Position numbers and translations under genes: made by a program
Notes under the pieces: generated by a model
The model's database searches: none
What the model was told of the DNA's origin: nothing
What the model saw: the letters and a program-made list of their open reading frames with translations, nothing else
Part shown: piece by piece, positions 28,694 through 38,870 of the stretch
How positions within the stretch are numbered: the first letter of the stretch is position 1
Layout of the letters: each line of letters begins with the position of its first letter
DNA from: Promicromonospora sp049532985
GTDB taxonomy: Bacteria > Actinomycetota > Actinomycetes > Actinomycetales > Cellulomonadaceae
Length of the DNA: 64,000 nt
Assembly: GCF_049532985.1 (NCBI RefSeq)
Contig: NZ_CP186693.1
Coordinates: forward strand, 2,728,001-2,792,000
Reading direction: 5' to 3'

Positions 28694-29050
28694 GCTGTCC
28701 TTCGACCTTCCGTCCGGGATCCGACGGCGGGCCCGTTGCCCGCCCCCGCGCCGCAATGCTTTCCCGACTTGCTCACGACACGGCGGACGTGGCCTTGGTA
28801 CGTCACTGCAACGTGCGCCAGTGTGGCACGGACCACTCAAATGTGCCACGGAACACGCACATTTCTGCCGCAGCTATGACACACCGGTCCGCCCCAGACG
28901 CCCGGTCCCGCGGGCTCAGCCCCCGCTTCCGGCGGCTCGGCCTGCGGTTGCGCTGCAGGCTCAGTCCCTACTGTCTGGCGCCTGAGCCTGCGGTTCCGCT
29001 CCGGGCGCGTGCCTCGTCCCTCGGCCCGCACCCTGCGCTGCGCCTCCGGC
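28694..29050. other. Non-coding region upstream of cspA
   Basis: About 357 bp with no convincing gene on either strand. It contains an inverted repeat GTGGCAC...GTGCCAC (28823-28849, 13-base spacer), about 130 bp upstream of the cspA ATG, which could be a regulatory site or leader structure. Further on, two imperfect copies of a GCCTGCGGTT-centred sequence occur near 28950-28998. Function is unknown. Confidence 0.45.
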
Positions 29051-29980
29051 TCAGTCGCCGTTCTGCTGAGCGAGGAATCGCTCGAACTCGGCCCCCAGCT
29101 CGTCCGCGCTGGGGATGGGCGTCGTCTCGGCGAGCAGGCTCGGACGGCCCACCGACCGGGCGAACGCGTCGTACTGCTCCTCCAGCGCCTTCACCACGGC
29201 CGCGACCTCGGCCGACTCGGCGACCTGCTTCTCGACCTCGATCTTCGCGTCGGTCGCGGCTTCCTCCAGCGCCGGGATCGCCAGGTCGAGGCCTGTGGCC
29301 CGCTCCGTGTGCTGGAGCGCGACCACCGTCGCCGGCGGGTACTGCGACTGCGCGAGGTAGTGCGGTACGTGGACCGTGAAGCCCAGCGCATCGCGGCCGG
29401 CCTCCCCCAGCCGGTACTCCAGCAGCGCGGCCAGCGAGCCCGGCACCTTCACGCTGCCGAACCACGACGTGTAGTCGGCCACCAGCGCGGGGCGCGTGGC
29501 GTGCGCGGTCAGCGACAGCGGGCGGGTGTGCGGCAGCCCCATGGGGATGCCCTGGATGCCCACCACGAGGCTCACGCCGAACCGCTCGACGAGCTGGATC
29601 ACCGCCGCGACGACGCGCTCCCACTGCAGGTCGGGCTCCGCACCGTGCAGCAGCAGGAAGCCCGTGCCCTCGGCGTCGGTCAGGTGGTCGATCGCCAGGT
29701 AGGGCGCCTGGTAGTCCGCCCAGCGGTCGGAGTCGAAGATCATGGTCGCTCGCTTGGAGCGGTAGTCGAGCAGCTGGTCGACGTCGAACGTCACCAGGCG
29801 CTCGACACGGAACTCGTCGATGAGGTGCTCGACGGCGATGTCGCCCGCGCTGCCCGCGTCCACGAACCCGCGGACGGCGTGCAGGAGGACTGGCCCGTCG
29901 GTGCTGCCGGGCACGCTGCGACCCAGCGTGCGCCCGACCGCTGCCTCGTCGACGTCGTAGATGCCCTGGGGGTCAAGCAC
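29051..29980 (-). CDS. PAC2-family protein (proteasome assembly chaperone-like)
   Basis: A 309-residue cytoplasmic protein of the PAC2 family found in actinobacteria. Typical segments are LLHAVRGFVDAGSAGDIAVE near residue 33, LVTFDVDQLLDYRSKRATM and VGIQGIPMGLPHTRP. The C-terminal quarter is helical and acidic (EEQYDAFARSVGRPSLL). GTG at 29980 follows a GAGGGAG site. In eukaryotes PAC2 helps assemble 20S proteasomes; the bacterial role is unknown and no proteasome genes are in this window. Confidence 0.9.
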   Translation of the reverse strand: MLDPQGIYDVDEAAVGRTLGRSVPGSTDGPVLLHAVRGFVDAGSAGDIAVEHLIDEFRVERLVTFDVDQLLDYRSKRATMIFDSDRWADYQAPYLAIDHLTDAEGTGFLLLHGAEPDLQWERVVAAVIQLVERFGVSLVVGIQGIPMGLPHTRPLSLTAHATRPALVADYTSWFGSVKVPGSLAALLEYRLGEAGRDALGFTVHVPHYLAQSQYPPATVVALQHTERATGLDLAIPALEEAATDAKIEVEKQVAESAEVAAVVKALEEQYDAFARSVGRPSLLAETTPIPSADELGAEFERFLAQQNGD

Positions 29981-30115
29981 GTGCGCTCCCTCGCTCGTCG
30001 GAGTGTTCGGCGGACACCAGGTACGGCCGGTTCAGGTACGACCAGGTGCCCGTCTACGTCCAACGCCGGGAGCGTCCGCTCTCTTCCCGTTACGCCCTCG
30101 GCGTCGCGGGGAACC

Positions 30116-30553
30116 TTATCGGCCGGGCAGCCGCACGACGGAGACGAAGAAGTCGTCGATCTGCCGGACCGCGGCGATGAACTGCTCGAAGTCGACGGGC
30201 TTGGTCACGTACGCGTTGGCGTGCAGCGAGTACGAGCCCACCACGTCCTCCTGCGCGTCCGACGTGGTCAGCACCACCACGGGGATGTGCCGCAGCATCG
30301 GGTCGCCCTTCGCGACCGCGAGCACCTCCATGCCGTCCATCTTCGGCAGGTTGAGGTCGAGCAGCACCAGGTCCGGCGTCGGGGCCTGGGCGTACGGTCC
30401 TTGCTTGCGGAGGAACTCGAGCGCGCTCACGCCGTCGCCGACCACCGAGACGTTGTTCGGGACGCGGTGGTCCTCGAACGCTTCCCGGGTCATGAGGACG
30501 TCGCCCGGATCATCCTCCACGAGGAGGATCTCCATCACCTTGTTGCCGCTCAC
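30116..30553 (-). CDS. Single-domain response regulator (Rcp1-like receiver)
   Basis: A 145-residue stand-alone receiver. Acidic pair and phosphoacceptor are visible in EILLVEDDPGDVLMTREAF and LVLLDLNLPKMDGMEVL, with switch residues in VVVLTTSDAQEDV and YVTKPVDFEQF. This subtype, with the PGDV and TKPVD motifs, usually partners phytochrome-like kinases of the type encoded just upstream. GTG at 30553 is the first start. An ATG six codons later (MEILL) with AAGGTG before it is equally possible. It probably relays phosphate from the kinase to an effector such as the PP2C protein. Confidence 0.9.
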   Translation of the reverse strand: MSGNKVMEILLVEDDPGDVLMTREAFEDHRVPNNVSVVGDGVSALEFLRKQGPYAQAPTPDLVLLDLNLPKMDGMEVLAVAKGDPMLRHIPVVVLTTSDAQEDVVGSYSLHANAYVTKPVDFEQFIAAVRQIDDFFVSVVRLPGR

Positions 30554-30631
30554 GCACGTACCTGTCTTCTTCTGTCTCGGCAGCGCCGGGCACCGTCGTC
30601 GCGGCCCGCCGTCGGCCCTGATCAGGCCGTC

Positions 30632-32277
<1,646 letters not shown>

Positions 32278-32281
<4 letters not shown>

Positions 32282-33660
32282 GCGCGCGACCACTCCACCG
32301 AGTCGGCGAGCGTCGAGGTGCGCTCGCCGGGCTCCGTGGCGCCCGCGCCGGCCCAGCCGACGAAGAGCAGCGCCGCGTCGTCGACGAGCGGGCCGCCGTG
32401 CAGCTCGCGCACCCGGCGCAGTACGCGGGTCACGACCTCGTCCGTGCCCTTGTCCATCTCCCGCTCCACGACGGAGCGCAGCCCGTGCGCCCCCAGGCGC
32501 GGCATCCGCCCCTGCGCGCTGGGCGGGAGCACCGGGGTGCCCTTCGGGTCGGCGCCGACCGCCGCCTCGACGAGGCCGTCCGTGTACAGCACCGCCGTCC
32601 ACACCTCGGGCAGCTCGACGGTGTGCGGCACCCAGCCGCCGTCCACGGGGATGCCCAGGGCGCGGCCGCGCTGGGCCGCCGGCAGCTCCTCGCACCGGTG
32701 GGAGACGAGCACGGCCGCGCCGTCGGCCACCCGGGGCACCACGAGCAGGGGCGGCGGGTGCCCGGCGAGGTAGACGTCCATGCGCCGGCGGTCCGGCGAG
32801 ATCACCATCTGGCAGATGGTCACGAACACCTCGGGCCGGCCGCGCTCCGCCAGCAGCACCCGCTCCAGCAGCGGCAGCACGTCGGGGGGCGCGGTGTCCG
32901 CGAGCACGAGGGTGCGCCACGCGGTCCGCATCGCGGCGCCGAGCGCCGCCTCGTCCGGGCCGTGGCCGGCGACGTCGCCGATCACCGTCACGAGCGTGCC
33001 GTCCGGGCGCTCGACCGTGTCGAAGAAGTCGCCCCCGAGCAGGCCGTTGCCGCCGGGCAGGTAGCCCACCATGACGGAGACCCGCTCGTCGGTGACCAGC
33101 TCCTTGGGCAGCAGCGCGCGCTCCAGCCGCGTGGTCTCCGCCGCGCGCACCTCGCTGCGGAACAGTGCGATCTGCTGCGCGGCCGACCGGCGCCGCAGCG
33201 TCGCGTACCGCAGGCAGCGGGCCAGCGCGTCGCCGTCGACGTCGGCCTTGACCAGGTAGTCGTCGGCGCCGTTGGCGACCGCCGCCGCGCCCAGGTCGTG
33301 CGCGGTGTTGCCCGTCAGCACCACGACGGCAGGCTGCTCCGGCAGCACCTCGATGCCCTCGATGACGCGGCGGAGGGCATCCAGCCCGTCGCCGTCGGGC
33401 AGGCCCAGGTCGAGCAGCAGGCAGTCCACCGCGACCATGGACAGGATGTTCAGGGCCTCGTCGATCGAGCGGGCGCGGTGCAGGTCCGCGCGCAGGTCGG
33501 CCTCGACGTCGGCGTCGGCCAGCAGCTCGGCCACGAGGAACGCGTCCGCGTCGTCGTCCTCCACCAGGAGGACGGAGATGGGGCCGTCGATCCGGGACAG
33601 GCGCGCCGGGGAGGCGGAGCCCCTCGTGGGCCCCGCAGATCCCACCCCGCCCAGTGCCAT
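32278..33660 (-). CDS. Receiver-PP2C (SpoIIE-type) phosphatase response regulator
   Basis: A 460-residue two-domain protein. The N-terminal receiver (about 28-145) has VLLVEDDDADAFLV, phosphoacceptor LLLDLGLPDGDG and LTGN...DDYLVKAD. The C-terminal PP2C/SpoIIE domain has GGDFFDTVERPDG, GDVAGHGPDEAA, YTDGLVEA and VDDAALLFV, giving the metal-binding aspartates. Phosphorylation probably controls dephosphorylation of an anti-anti-sigma factor, as for RsbU-like proteins, but no such factor is encoded nearby. First gene of a three-gene phosphorelay operon with the kinase and the small receiver. Confidence 0.92.
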
Positions 33661-33782
33661 GGCGGCGATCCTATCCAGCGAGATGACGCCGTGTCAGCGC
33701 GGGCCGCCGAGCGGTGCGCGATAATGGTTGGCCGGTTGATCGCGACCGACGCATTTTCGCTGGTGAGGCACGGAGGTAGGGC

Positions 33783-36065
33783 GTGACGGGAATCGCGGGC
33801 GAGCTCGCCCACGAGCAAGAGGTCGTCGACACGATGTACGCCCGGCTGGACACCCTGCGCGGCACCACCGCCGACCGTCTGCGGGACGTCCGGCTGGCCG
33901 GTGCGGTCGGCACGCACCAGAACCGCAGCGAGCGCGACGCCTTCGCCACGCTCTACGAGGACCGCGCGGCCCAGCTCGACGCCGTCGAGGACCGCCTGGT
34001 GTTCGGGCGCCTCGACCTCGTGGAGGGGTCCGAGGACGGCACGGTGACCCGGTACGTGGGGCGCATCGGCCTGACCGACGCCGAGCACCGCTCGATGCTG
34101 ACCGACTGGCGCGCGCCGGCCGCGGAGGCGTTCTACCGGGCCACCGCGCTGCACCCGGGCGACGTGCGCCGGCGACGGCACCTGGTGACCAAGGGCCGGT
34201 CGGTGACGGGCCTGGAGGACGAGGTGCTGGACCTCGACGCCGAGATCGACGCCGACGCGCTGTCCGGCGAGGGCGCCCTGCTGGCGGCCATGGCCCAGGG
34301 CCGAACGGGCCGCATGACGGACATCGTCGCGACCATCCAGGCGGAGCAGGACCGCATCATCCGGTCCGACCTGACCGGCGCCCTGGTGGTGCAGGGCGGG
34401 CCGGGCACCGGCAAGACGGCGGTGGCGCTGCACCGCGCCGCCTACCTCCTGTACGCCCACCGGCGCCTGCTGGAGCGGTCGGGCGTGCTGGTGGTGGGCC
34501 CGTCCAGCGCGTTCCTACGCTACATCGACCAGGTGCTGCCGTCGCTGGGCGAGACCGGCGTGGTGTCCACGACGATCGGCGACCTGATCCCCGGCATCCG
34601 GGCGACCGCCGTCGACGAGGGGCAGGTGGCCCGGCTCAAGGGCCTGCTCCTGTGGCGCAAGGTGATCCGGCGGGCGGTGCGCGCCCGCGAGCGCGTGCCG
34701 CAGCAGGAGGTCGCCGTCCGGGTCGAGGGGCACGACTTCGTGATCCGGCCCCGCGACGTCAGCGACGCCATCGCCAAGGCGCGCCGCACGCACAAGCCGC
34801 ACAACCTGGCGCGCGCCACGTTCGTGCGCGACATGCTGGAGCGCCTGGCCGACCAGTACCGCGACTTCTCGGGCGACCCGATCGCCGGCGAGGACCGGGC
34901 GGCCGTGCTGGAGGACCTGCGCTCGGACCGCGCCGTCCGCGTGGCGCTGAACATCGCCTGGCTGCCGATCTCGCCGGAGAAGCTGGTCACCGACCTGTAC
35001 GCCAAGCCGCACCGGCTGGCCGAGGCCGCGCCCGAGCTGACCGCCCGCGAGCGGCGCCTGCTGCTGCGCGAGCCGGGCGCGCCGTGGACCGAGTCCGACG
35101 TGCCGATCCTCGACGAGGCGTACGAGCTGCTGGGCGAGGACGACTCCGTGGCGCGGGCGGAGGCCCGCGCGCGGGACGCCGCCGACGAGCAGGCCCGCCA
35201 GTACGCGCAGCAGTCCCTGGACGCCACCCGGTCCATGCTCGGGGACTACGCGGGCCTGGTGGACGCCGAGACGCTCGCGGCCCGGTTCGCGGCGGGCGGG
35301 CCGTCGCTCACGACGGCCGAGCGCGCCGCCGCGGACCGCAGCTGGACGTACGGGCACGTGGTGGTCGACGAGGCCCAGGAGCTCTCCCCCATGGCCTGGC
35401 GCGCGCTGGTGCGCCGGGTGCCGACCCGGTCGATGACCGTCGTGGGCGACGTGGCGCAGACCTCGTCCGCCGCGGGCGCGCGGAGCTGGGACCGGATGCT
35501 CACGCCGCTGCTGCGCGACGGGTGGCGGCTGGCCGAGCTCACCGTGTCCTACCGCACGCCGGCGACCGTCGCCGACACCGCACAGCGGGTGGCGCGCGCC
35601 GCGAGCCTGCCCGTCTCCGACCTGCGCGCGGCGCGCGACGTCGAGGGTTCGCTCACGACCGTCCGCACGCCCGCGGGCCCCGGCGCGCTGCCGGACGACG
35701 ACGCGGTGGTCGCCGAGGCCGTCCGCCTCGCCAAGGAGTTCGTGGGGCCCGACGCCGGCCGCGTCGCCGTCGTCGTGCCGTCGGACGGCGCGGCACGGCT
35801 GGCGGCGGCGCTGACCGAGGCGCTGCCCGCCGTCGTCGGCGCGCAGGAGGCGGCCCGGCTGGCCGCGCAGCGGCCGGAGGACGCCCAGGTCACGGTGCTG
35901 ACGCCGCGCGAGACGAAGGGCCTGGAGTTCGACGCCGTGGTGCTGGTGGAGCCCGCGGCGATCGCGGAGGGCCCGGGCGGGACGAGCGACCTCTACGTGG
36001 CGATGACGCGGCCCACCCAGCGCCTGGTCGTGGTGCACTCCCGGGCGCTGCCCGAGGGGTTCTGA
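33783..36065 (+). CDS. HelD/HelR-family RNA polymerase-associated helicase-like ATPase
   Basis: A 760-residue UvrD-like ATPase that, by family knowledge, binds RNA polymerase and removes it from stalled complexes; some actinobacterial members (HelR) give rifamycin tolerance. The N-terminal helical arm (EQEVVDTMYARLDTLR) is followed by VTRYVGRIGLTD, Walker A VVQGGPGTGKTAVALHRAAY, Walker B HVVVDEAQELSPMAW, and motif ETKGLEFDAVVLVEP near the C-terminus. GTG at 33783 follows ACGGAGGTAGGGC. A rifamycin-associated element was not recognised upstream. Monocistronic, divergent from the phosphorelay operon. Confidence 0.92.
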   Translation: MTGIAGELAHEQEVVDTMYARLDTLRGTTADRLRDVRLAGAVGTHQNRSERDAFATLYEDRAAQLDAVEDRLVFGRLDLVEGSEDGTVTRYVGRIGLTDAEHRSMLTDWRAPAAEAFYRATALHPGDVRRRRHLVTKGRSVTGLEDEVLDLDAEIDADALSGEGALLAAMAQGRTGRMTDIVATIQAEQDRIIRSDLTGALVVQGGPGTGKTAVALHRAAYLLYAHRRLLERSGVLVVGPSSAFLRYIDQVLPSLGETGVVSTTIGDLIPGIRATAVDEGQVARLKGLLLWRKVIRRAVRARERVPQQEVAVRVEGHDFVIRPRDVSDAIAKARRTHKPHNLARATFVRDMLERLADQYRDFSGDPIAGEDRAAVLEDLRSDRAVRVALNIAWLPISPEKLVTDLYAKPHRLAEAAPELTARERRLLLREPGAPWTESDVPILDEAYELLGEDDSVARAEARARDAADEQARQYAQQSLDATRSMLGDYAGLVDAETLAARFAAGGPSLTTAERAAADRSWTYGHVVVDEAQELSPMAWRALVRRVPTRSMTVVGDVAQTSSAAGARSWDRMLTPLLRDGWRLAELTVSYRTPATVADTAQRVARAASLPVSDLRAARDVEGSLTTVRTPAGPGALPDDDAVVAEAVRLAKEFVGPDAGRVAVVVPSDGAARLAAALTEALPAVVGAQEAARLAAQRPEDAQVTVLTPRETKGLEFDAVVLVEPAAIAEGPGGTSDLYVAMTRPTQRLVVVHSRALPEGF

Positions 36066-36174
36066 CGGCGGCGGGTGGGCGACCGCCCGCCCGCCGCCCC
36101 GTCCTCGTCCCAGCAGGCGGGACGTCGGCGGGGTCCGCTTGGTGCATCCGGCCCCCCTGGCGCACCATGGGTCC

Positions 36175-37413
36175 GTGCAGCGAGCCCTCCTCCTCGAGAA
36201 CGTCCACCCGACCTCCGTGCCGATCCTCGAGTCGGCCGGTTACGAGGTCGACTACCGCAAGGGAGCCCTGGACGAGGACGAGCTGATCTCCGCGCTCGAC
36301 GGCGTCCAGCTCCTCGGCATCCGGTCCAAGACCGAGGTGACCGCGCGGGTGCTGACGGAGGCGACCGACCTCGTCGGTGTGGGCGCCTTCAGCATCGGCA
36401 CCAACCAGATCAACCTCACGGCGGCCGCCAACCGCGGCGTCGCCGTGTTCAACGCGCCGTTCTCCAACACCCGGTCGGTGGTGGAGCTGGCGATCGCCGA
36501 GATCATCTCGCTGACGCGCCGCATGACGGAGCGCGACCGCGCGCTGCACGACGGTGTCTGGGACAAGTCCGCCGAGGGTTCGCACGAGGTGCGCGGCCGC
36601 ACCCTGGGCATCGTCGGCTACGGCAACATCGGCTCGCAGCTCTCCGTGCTCGCCGAGAACCTCGGCATGTCGGTGATCTTCTACGACACGGCGGAGAAGC
36701 TGGCGCTCGGCAACGCGCGCCGCGCCGAGACGCTCGACGAGCTCCTGGAGGCCGCCGACGTCGTGACGCTGCACGTGGACGGGCGGTCCGGCAACGCGGG
36801 GCTGTTCGGTGCCAAGCAGTTCGCGCGCATGAAGCAGGGCGCGATCTTCCTCAACCTGTGCCGCGGGTTCGTGGTGGACGTCGACTCGCTGGCCGAGCAC
36901 ATCACCTCCGGGCACCTGTCCGGCGCCGCGGTGGACGTCTTCCCGACCGAGCCCAAGAAGCGCGGCGACTCGTTCGAGTCGGTGCTGCGCGGGCTGCCGA
37001 ACGTGATCCTCACGCCGCACGTGGGCGGTTCCACCGAGGAGGCGCAGGAGGCGATCGGGCAGTTCGTCGCCAAGAAGCTCAGCGACTACGTGACCACCGG
37101 CTCGACGATGCTCAGCGTCAACCTGCCCAACCTCCAGCTCGAGCACACGGGCGTGGGCCGCATCAAGCTGCTGCACCGCAACGTGCCGGGCGTGCTGGCC
37201 ACGGTGAACCAGATCTTCGCCGACCACGGCGCGAACATCGAGGGCCAGATGCTCGCCACGCGCGGCGACATCGGCTACGTGGTCACCGACATCTCGGACG
37301 TGACCGAGCGCGGCGCCTCCAAGAAGCTCCAGGCCCTGGACACGACCATCCGCCTGCGCATCCGCGACGCGTTCGACCGGCCGGAGTTCCCGCCGGGCCC
37401 GGCGGCCCGCTGA
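36175..37413 (+). CDS. serA: D-3-phosphoglycerate dehydrogenase with ACT domain
   Basis: First enzyme of serine synthesis, oxidising 3-phosphoglycerate to phosphohydroxypyruvate with NAD. The 412-residue protein aligns along its length with E. coli-type SerA: FNAPFSNTRSVVELAI, the NAD fold GIVGYGNIGSQLSVLAENLG, GAAVDVFPTEPKK and the catalytic His in LTPHVGGSTEEAQEAIGQ. The C-terminal ACT domain (about 335-405) suggests serine feedback. GTG at 36175 gives the family length. Upstream in-frame TTG (36139) and GTG (36142) starts cannot be excluded and no clear ribosome site decides. Confidence 0.94.
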   Translation: MQRALLLENVHPTSVPILESAGYEVDYRKGALDEDELISALDGVQLLGIRSKTEVTARVLTEATDLVGVGAFSIGTNQINLTAAANRGVAVFNAPFSNTRSVVELAIAEIISLTRRMTERDRALHDGVWDKSAEGSHEVRGRTLGIVGYGNIGSQLSVLAENLGMSVIFYDTAEKLALGNARRAETLDELLEAADVVTLHVDGRSGNAGLFGAKQFARMKQGAIFLNLCRGFVVDVDSLAEHITSGHLSGAAVDVFPTEPKKRGDSFESVLRGLPNVILTPHVGGSTEEAQEAIGQFVAKKLSDYVTTGSTMLSVNLPNLQLEHTGVGRIKLLHRNVPGVLATVNQIFADHGANIEGQMLATRGDIGYVVTDISDVTERGASKKLQALDTTIRLRIRDAFDRPEFPPGPAAR

Positions 37414-37433
37414 TCCAACCCACCCTGCCTGCC

Positions 37434-37496
37434 CGTCGAGTGCGGGATGTTCGCCCTTCTGGCACACGAAGAAGGGCGAGCATCCCGCACTCGACG
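37434..37496. terminator. Very long hairpin between serA and the sulfotransferase gene
   Basis: A 27-bp stem (left arm 37434-37460, right arm 37470-37496) with a single G-T wobble encloses a nine-base loop. It begins 20 bp after the serA stop and ends four bases before the convergent sulfotransferase stop. Length and near-perfection exceed an ordinary terminator; the outer arms read CGTCGAGTGCGGGATG, so it may also be a dispersed palindromic element. Confidence 0.85.
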
Positions 37497-37500
37497 AGGT

Positions 37501-38709
37501 TCAGGAGCGAGACGCGGTCGGGAGGTCGTACGCCGCGAACGCCTCGGCCACCTGCGACTCGGTCAGGCCGTAGCGGTCCAGCGTGTACGCGTGCGGGCGG
37601 TGGCCCGTCCGGTCGGTCGCGGCGGCGAGGTTGGCGGCGTCGGCCGGCGTCCACGTCAGGTCCAGCCGGTCGAACACCCCGCGCAGCACGGCCTCGGGCC
37701 GGGCCACCAGGTCGTCGTACACGACGTCGATCACCGCGTCCGCCGGGAGCTGCTCGCGCAGCGCCAGCGCCCGTTCCACGCCGCCGGCGGAGATGTCCAG
37801 CCACTCCTGGCCGATGCGCTCCAGGTCGATGCGGCCGGGCTTGACGTACATCGTGTGGGTCGCCTCGGCCATCGAGCACCCGGAGGCGACGGCCGCACCG
37901 GGCGCACGGTGGGTCCACACGAACCGCGCGTCCGGGAAGGCCCGGAGGATCTCGGGCATGCGCCACAGGTTCATCGGGTGCTTGAGCACCCACCGGTCCG
38001 GCGCCTCGCCGGCAGCGATGACCTGCAGGGCGTCCCGCAGGAACCGGTAGTCCTCGGTGAGGTCGGCCTGCGCCACCCACTCCAGGTACCGGGGCGCGGG
38101 ACCCCACGTCGCGTACATCTCGGTGTGCGCGCGCAGCATGAAGTCCTCCTCCTCGCTCTCGGCGACCAGGGGGTGCAGGTGCGCCCAGGCGGGACTGACC
38201 TTGCCGACGGTCGCGAACCGCTTGCGGGTCTTCTCGATCACCTTCGCGCGCTCGGCCTCGGGCAGCGGGAGGCCCAGGTTGGTCATCTCCCACAGCTTCG
38301 GGCCCCGGTTGCCGGGGTGCCGGGCGATCAGGTTGTACGTGAGCGTGGTGCCGGTGCGTGGCAGGCCCACGACGAACACGGGCGCCGTCACCGGCTCCTG
38401 GAGCACCTCGGGGCGCTGCGCCTGGGCGTCGCGGACCACCGCACGGTTGCGGAGCCGGTCCCGGATCTGGTCCTGGGTGCTCATCCAGCCGAGGCCGCTG
38501 AGGTCGGGGTTGGCCGCGTGGTCGGCCAGCAGCAGGCGCAGGCCGTCGACGGCCGCGAGGTCGGCCTCGGTCAGCGGGACGCGTCCGCGCTGCACCTCGG
38601 CCAGGATGCCGTCGAAGACGGCGTCGGGGTCCTTGCGGGTGCGCATCCCGGGGGTGAGCAGCAGGTTGAGCAGTCTGAGCAGGGGTGTGGCCTGGGGCAT
38701 GGCGCTCAT
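37501..38709 (-). CDS. Sulfotransferase family protein
   Basis: A PAPS-dependent sulfotransferase-like protein of about 402 residues. The 5'-phosphosulfate loop is VVGLPRTGTTLTYNLIARHP and the 3'-phosphate-binding region includes FPDARFVWTHRAPGAAVASG and VVYDDLVARPEAVLRGVF. Family members transfer sulfate to alcohols, phenols or sugars in the cytosol. Three ATGs lie close together (38709 and 38700, with a further start at 38736); I chose 38709. It is divergent from a cytochrome P450 gene about 160 bp away. The pair could modify a common small molecule by hydroxylation then sulfation; this is inference. Confidence 0.88.
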   Translation of the reverse strand: MSAMPQATPLLRLLNLLLTPGMRTRKDPDAVFDGILAEVQRGRVPLTEADLAAVDGLRLLLADHAANPDLSGLGWMSTQDQIRDRLRNRAVVRDAQAQRPEVLQEPVTAPVFVVGLPRTGTTLTYNLIARHPGNRGPKLWEMTNLGLPLPEAERAKVIEKTRKRFATVGKVSPAWAHLHPLVAESEEEDFMLRAHTEMYATWGPAPRYLEWVAQADLTEDYRFLRDALQVIAAGEAPDRWVLKHPMNLWRMPEILRAFPDARFVWTHRAPGAAVASGCSMAEATHTMYVKPGRIDLERIGQEWLDISAGGVERALALREQLPADAVIDVVYDDLVARPEAVLRGVFDRLDLTWTPADAANLAAATDRTGHRPHAYTLDRYGLTESQVAEAFAAYDLPTASRS

Positions 38710-38870
38710 CCTGCCCATACCGCCCGGTGCCGACAAGCCGCCAGGAGGGTCATTCCGGATCGTGACCTGGGCCGTCGGTCACCGCGGAGCGATCGTCCGT
38801 TAGCATCCCGAGCGGAGGCTCGTACCCGGCGTCACATGCGCCGGGCGCGGCCGCCGCCGAGAGGAGAACC

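Noticed and set aside
33661..33782. Rifamycin-associated element upstream of the HelD/HelR-type gene
   Set aside because: No GGGGCTTGC...GCAAG-like inverted repeat could be found in the 120-bp leader; only a GATAAT possible -10 box without a matching -35.
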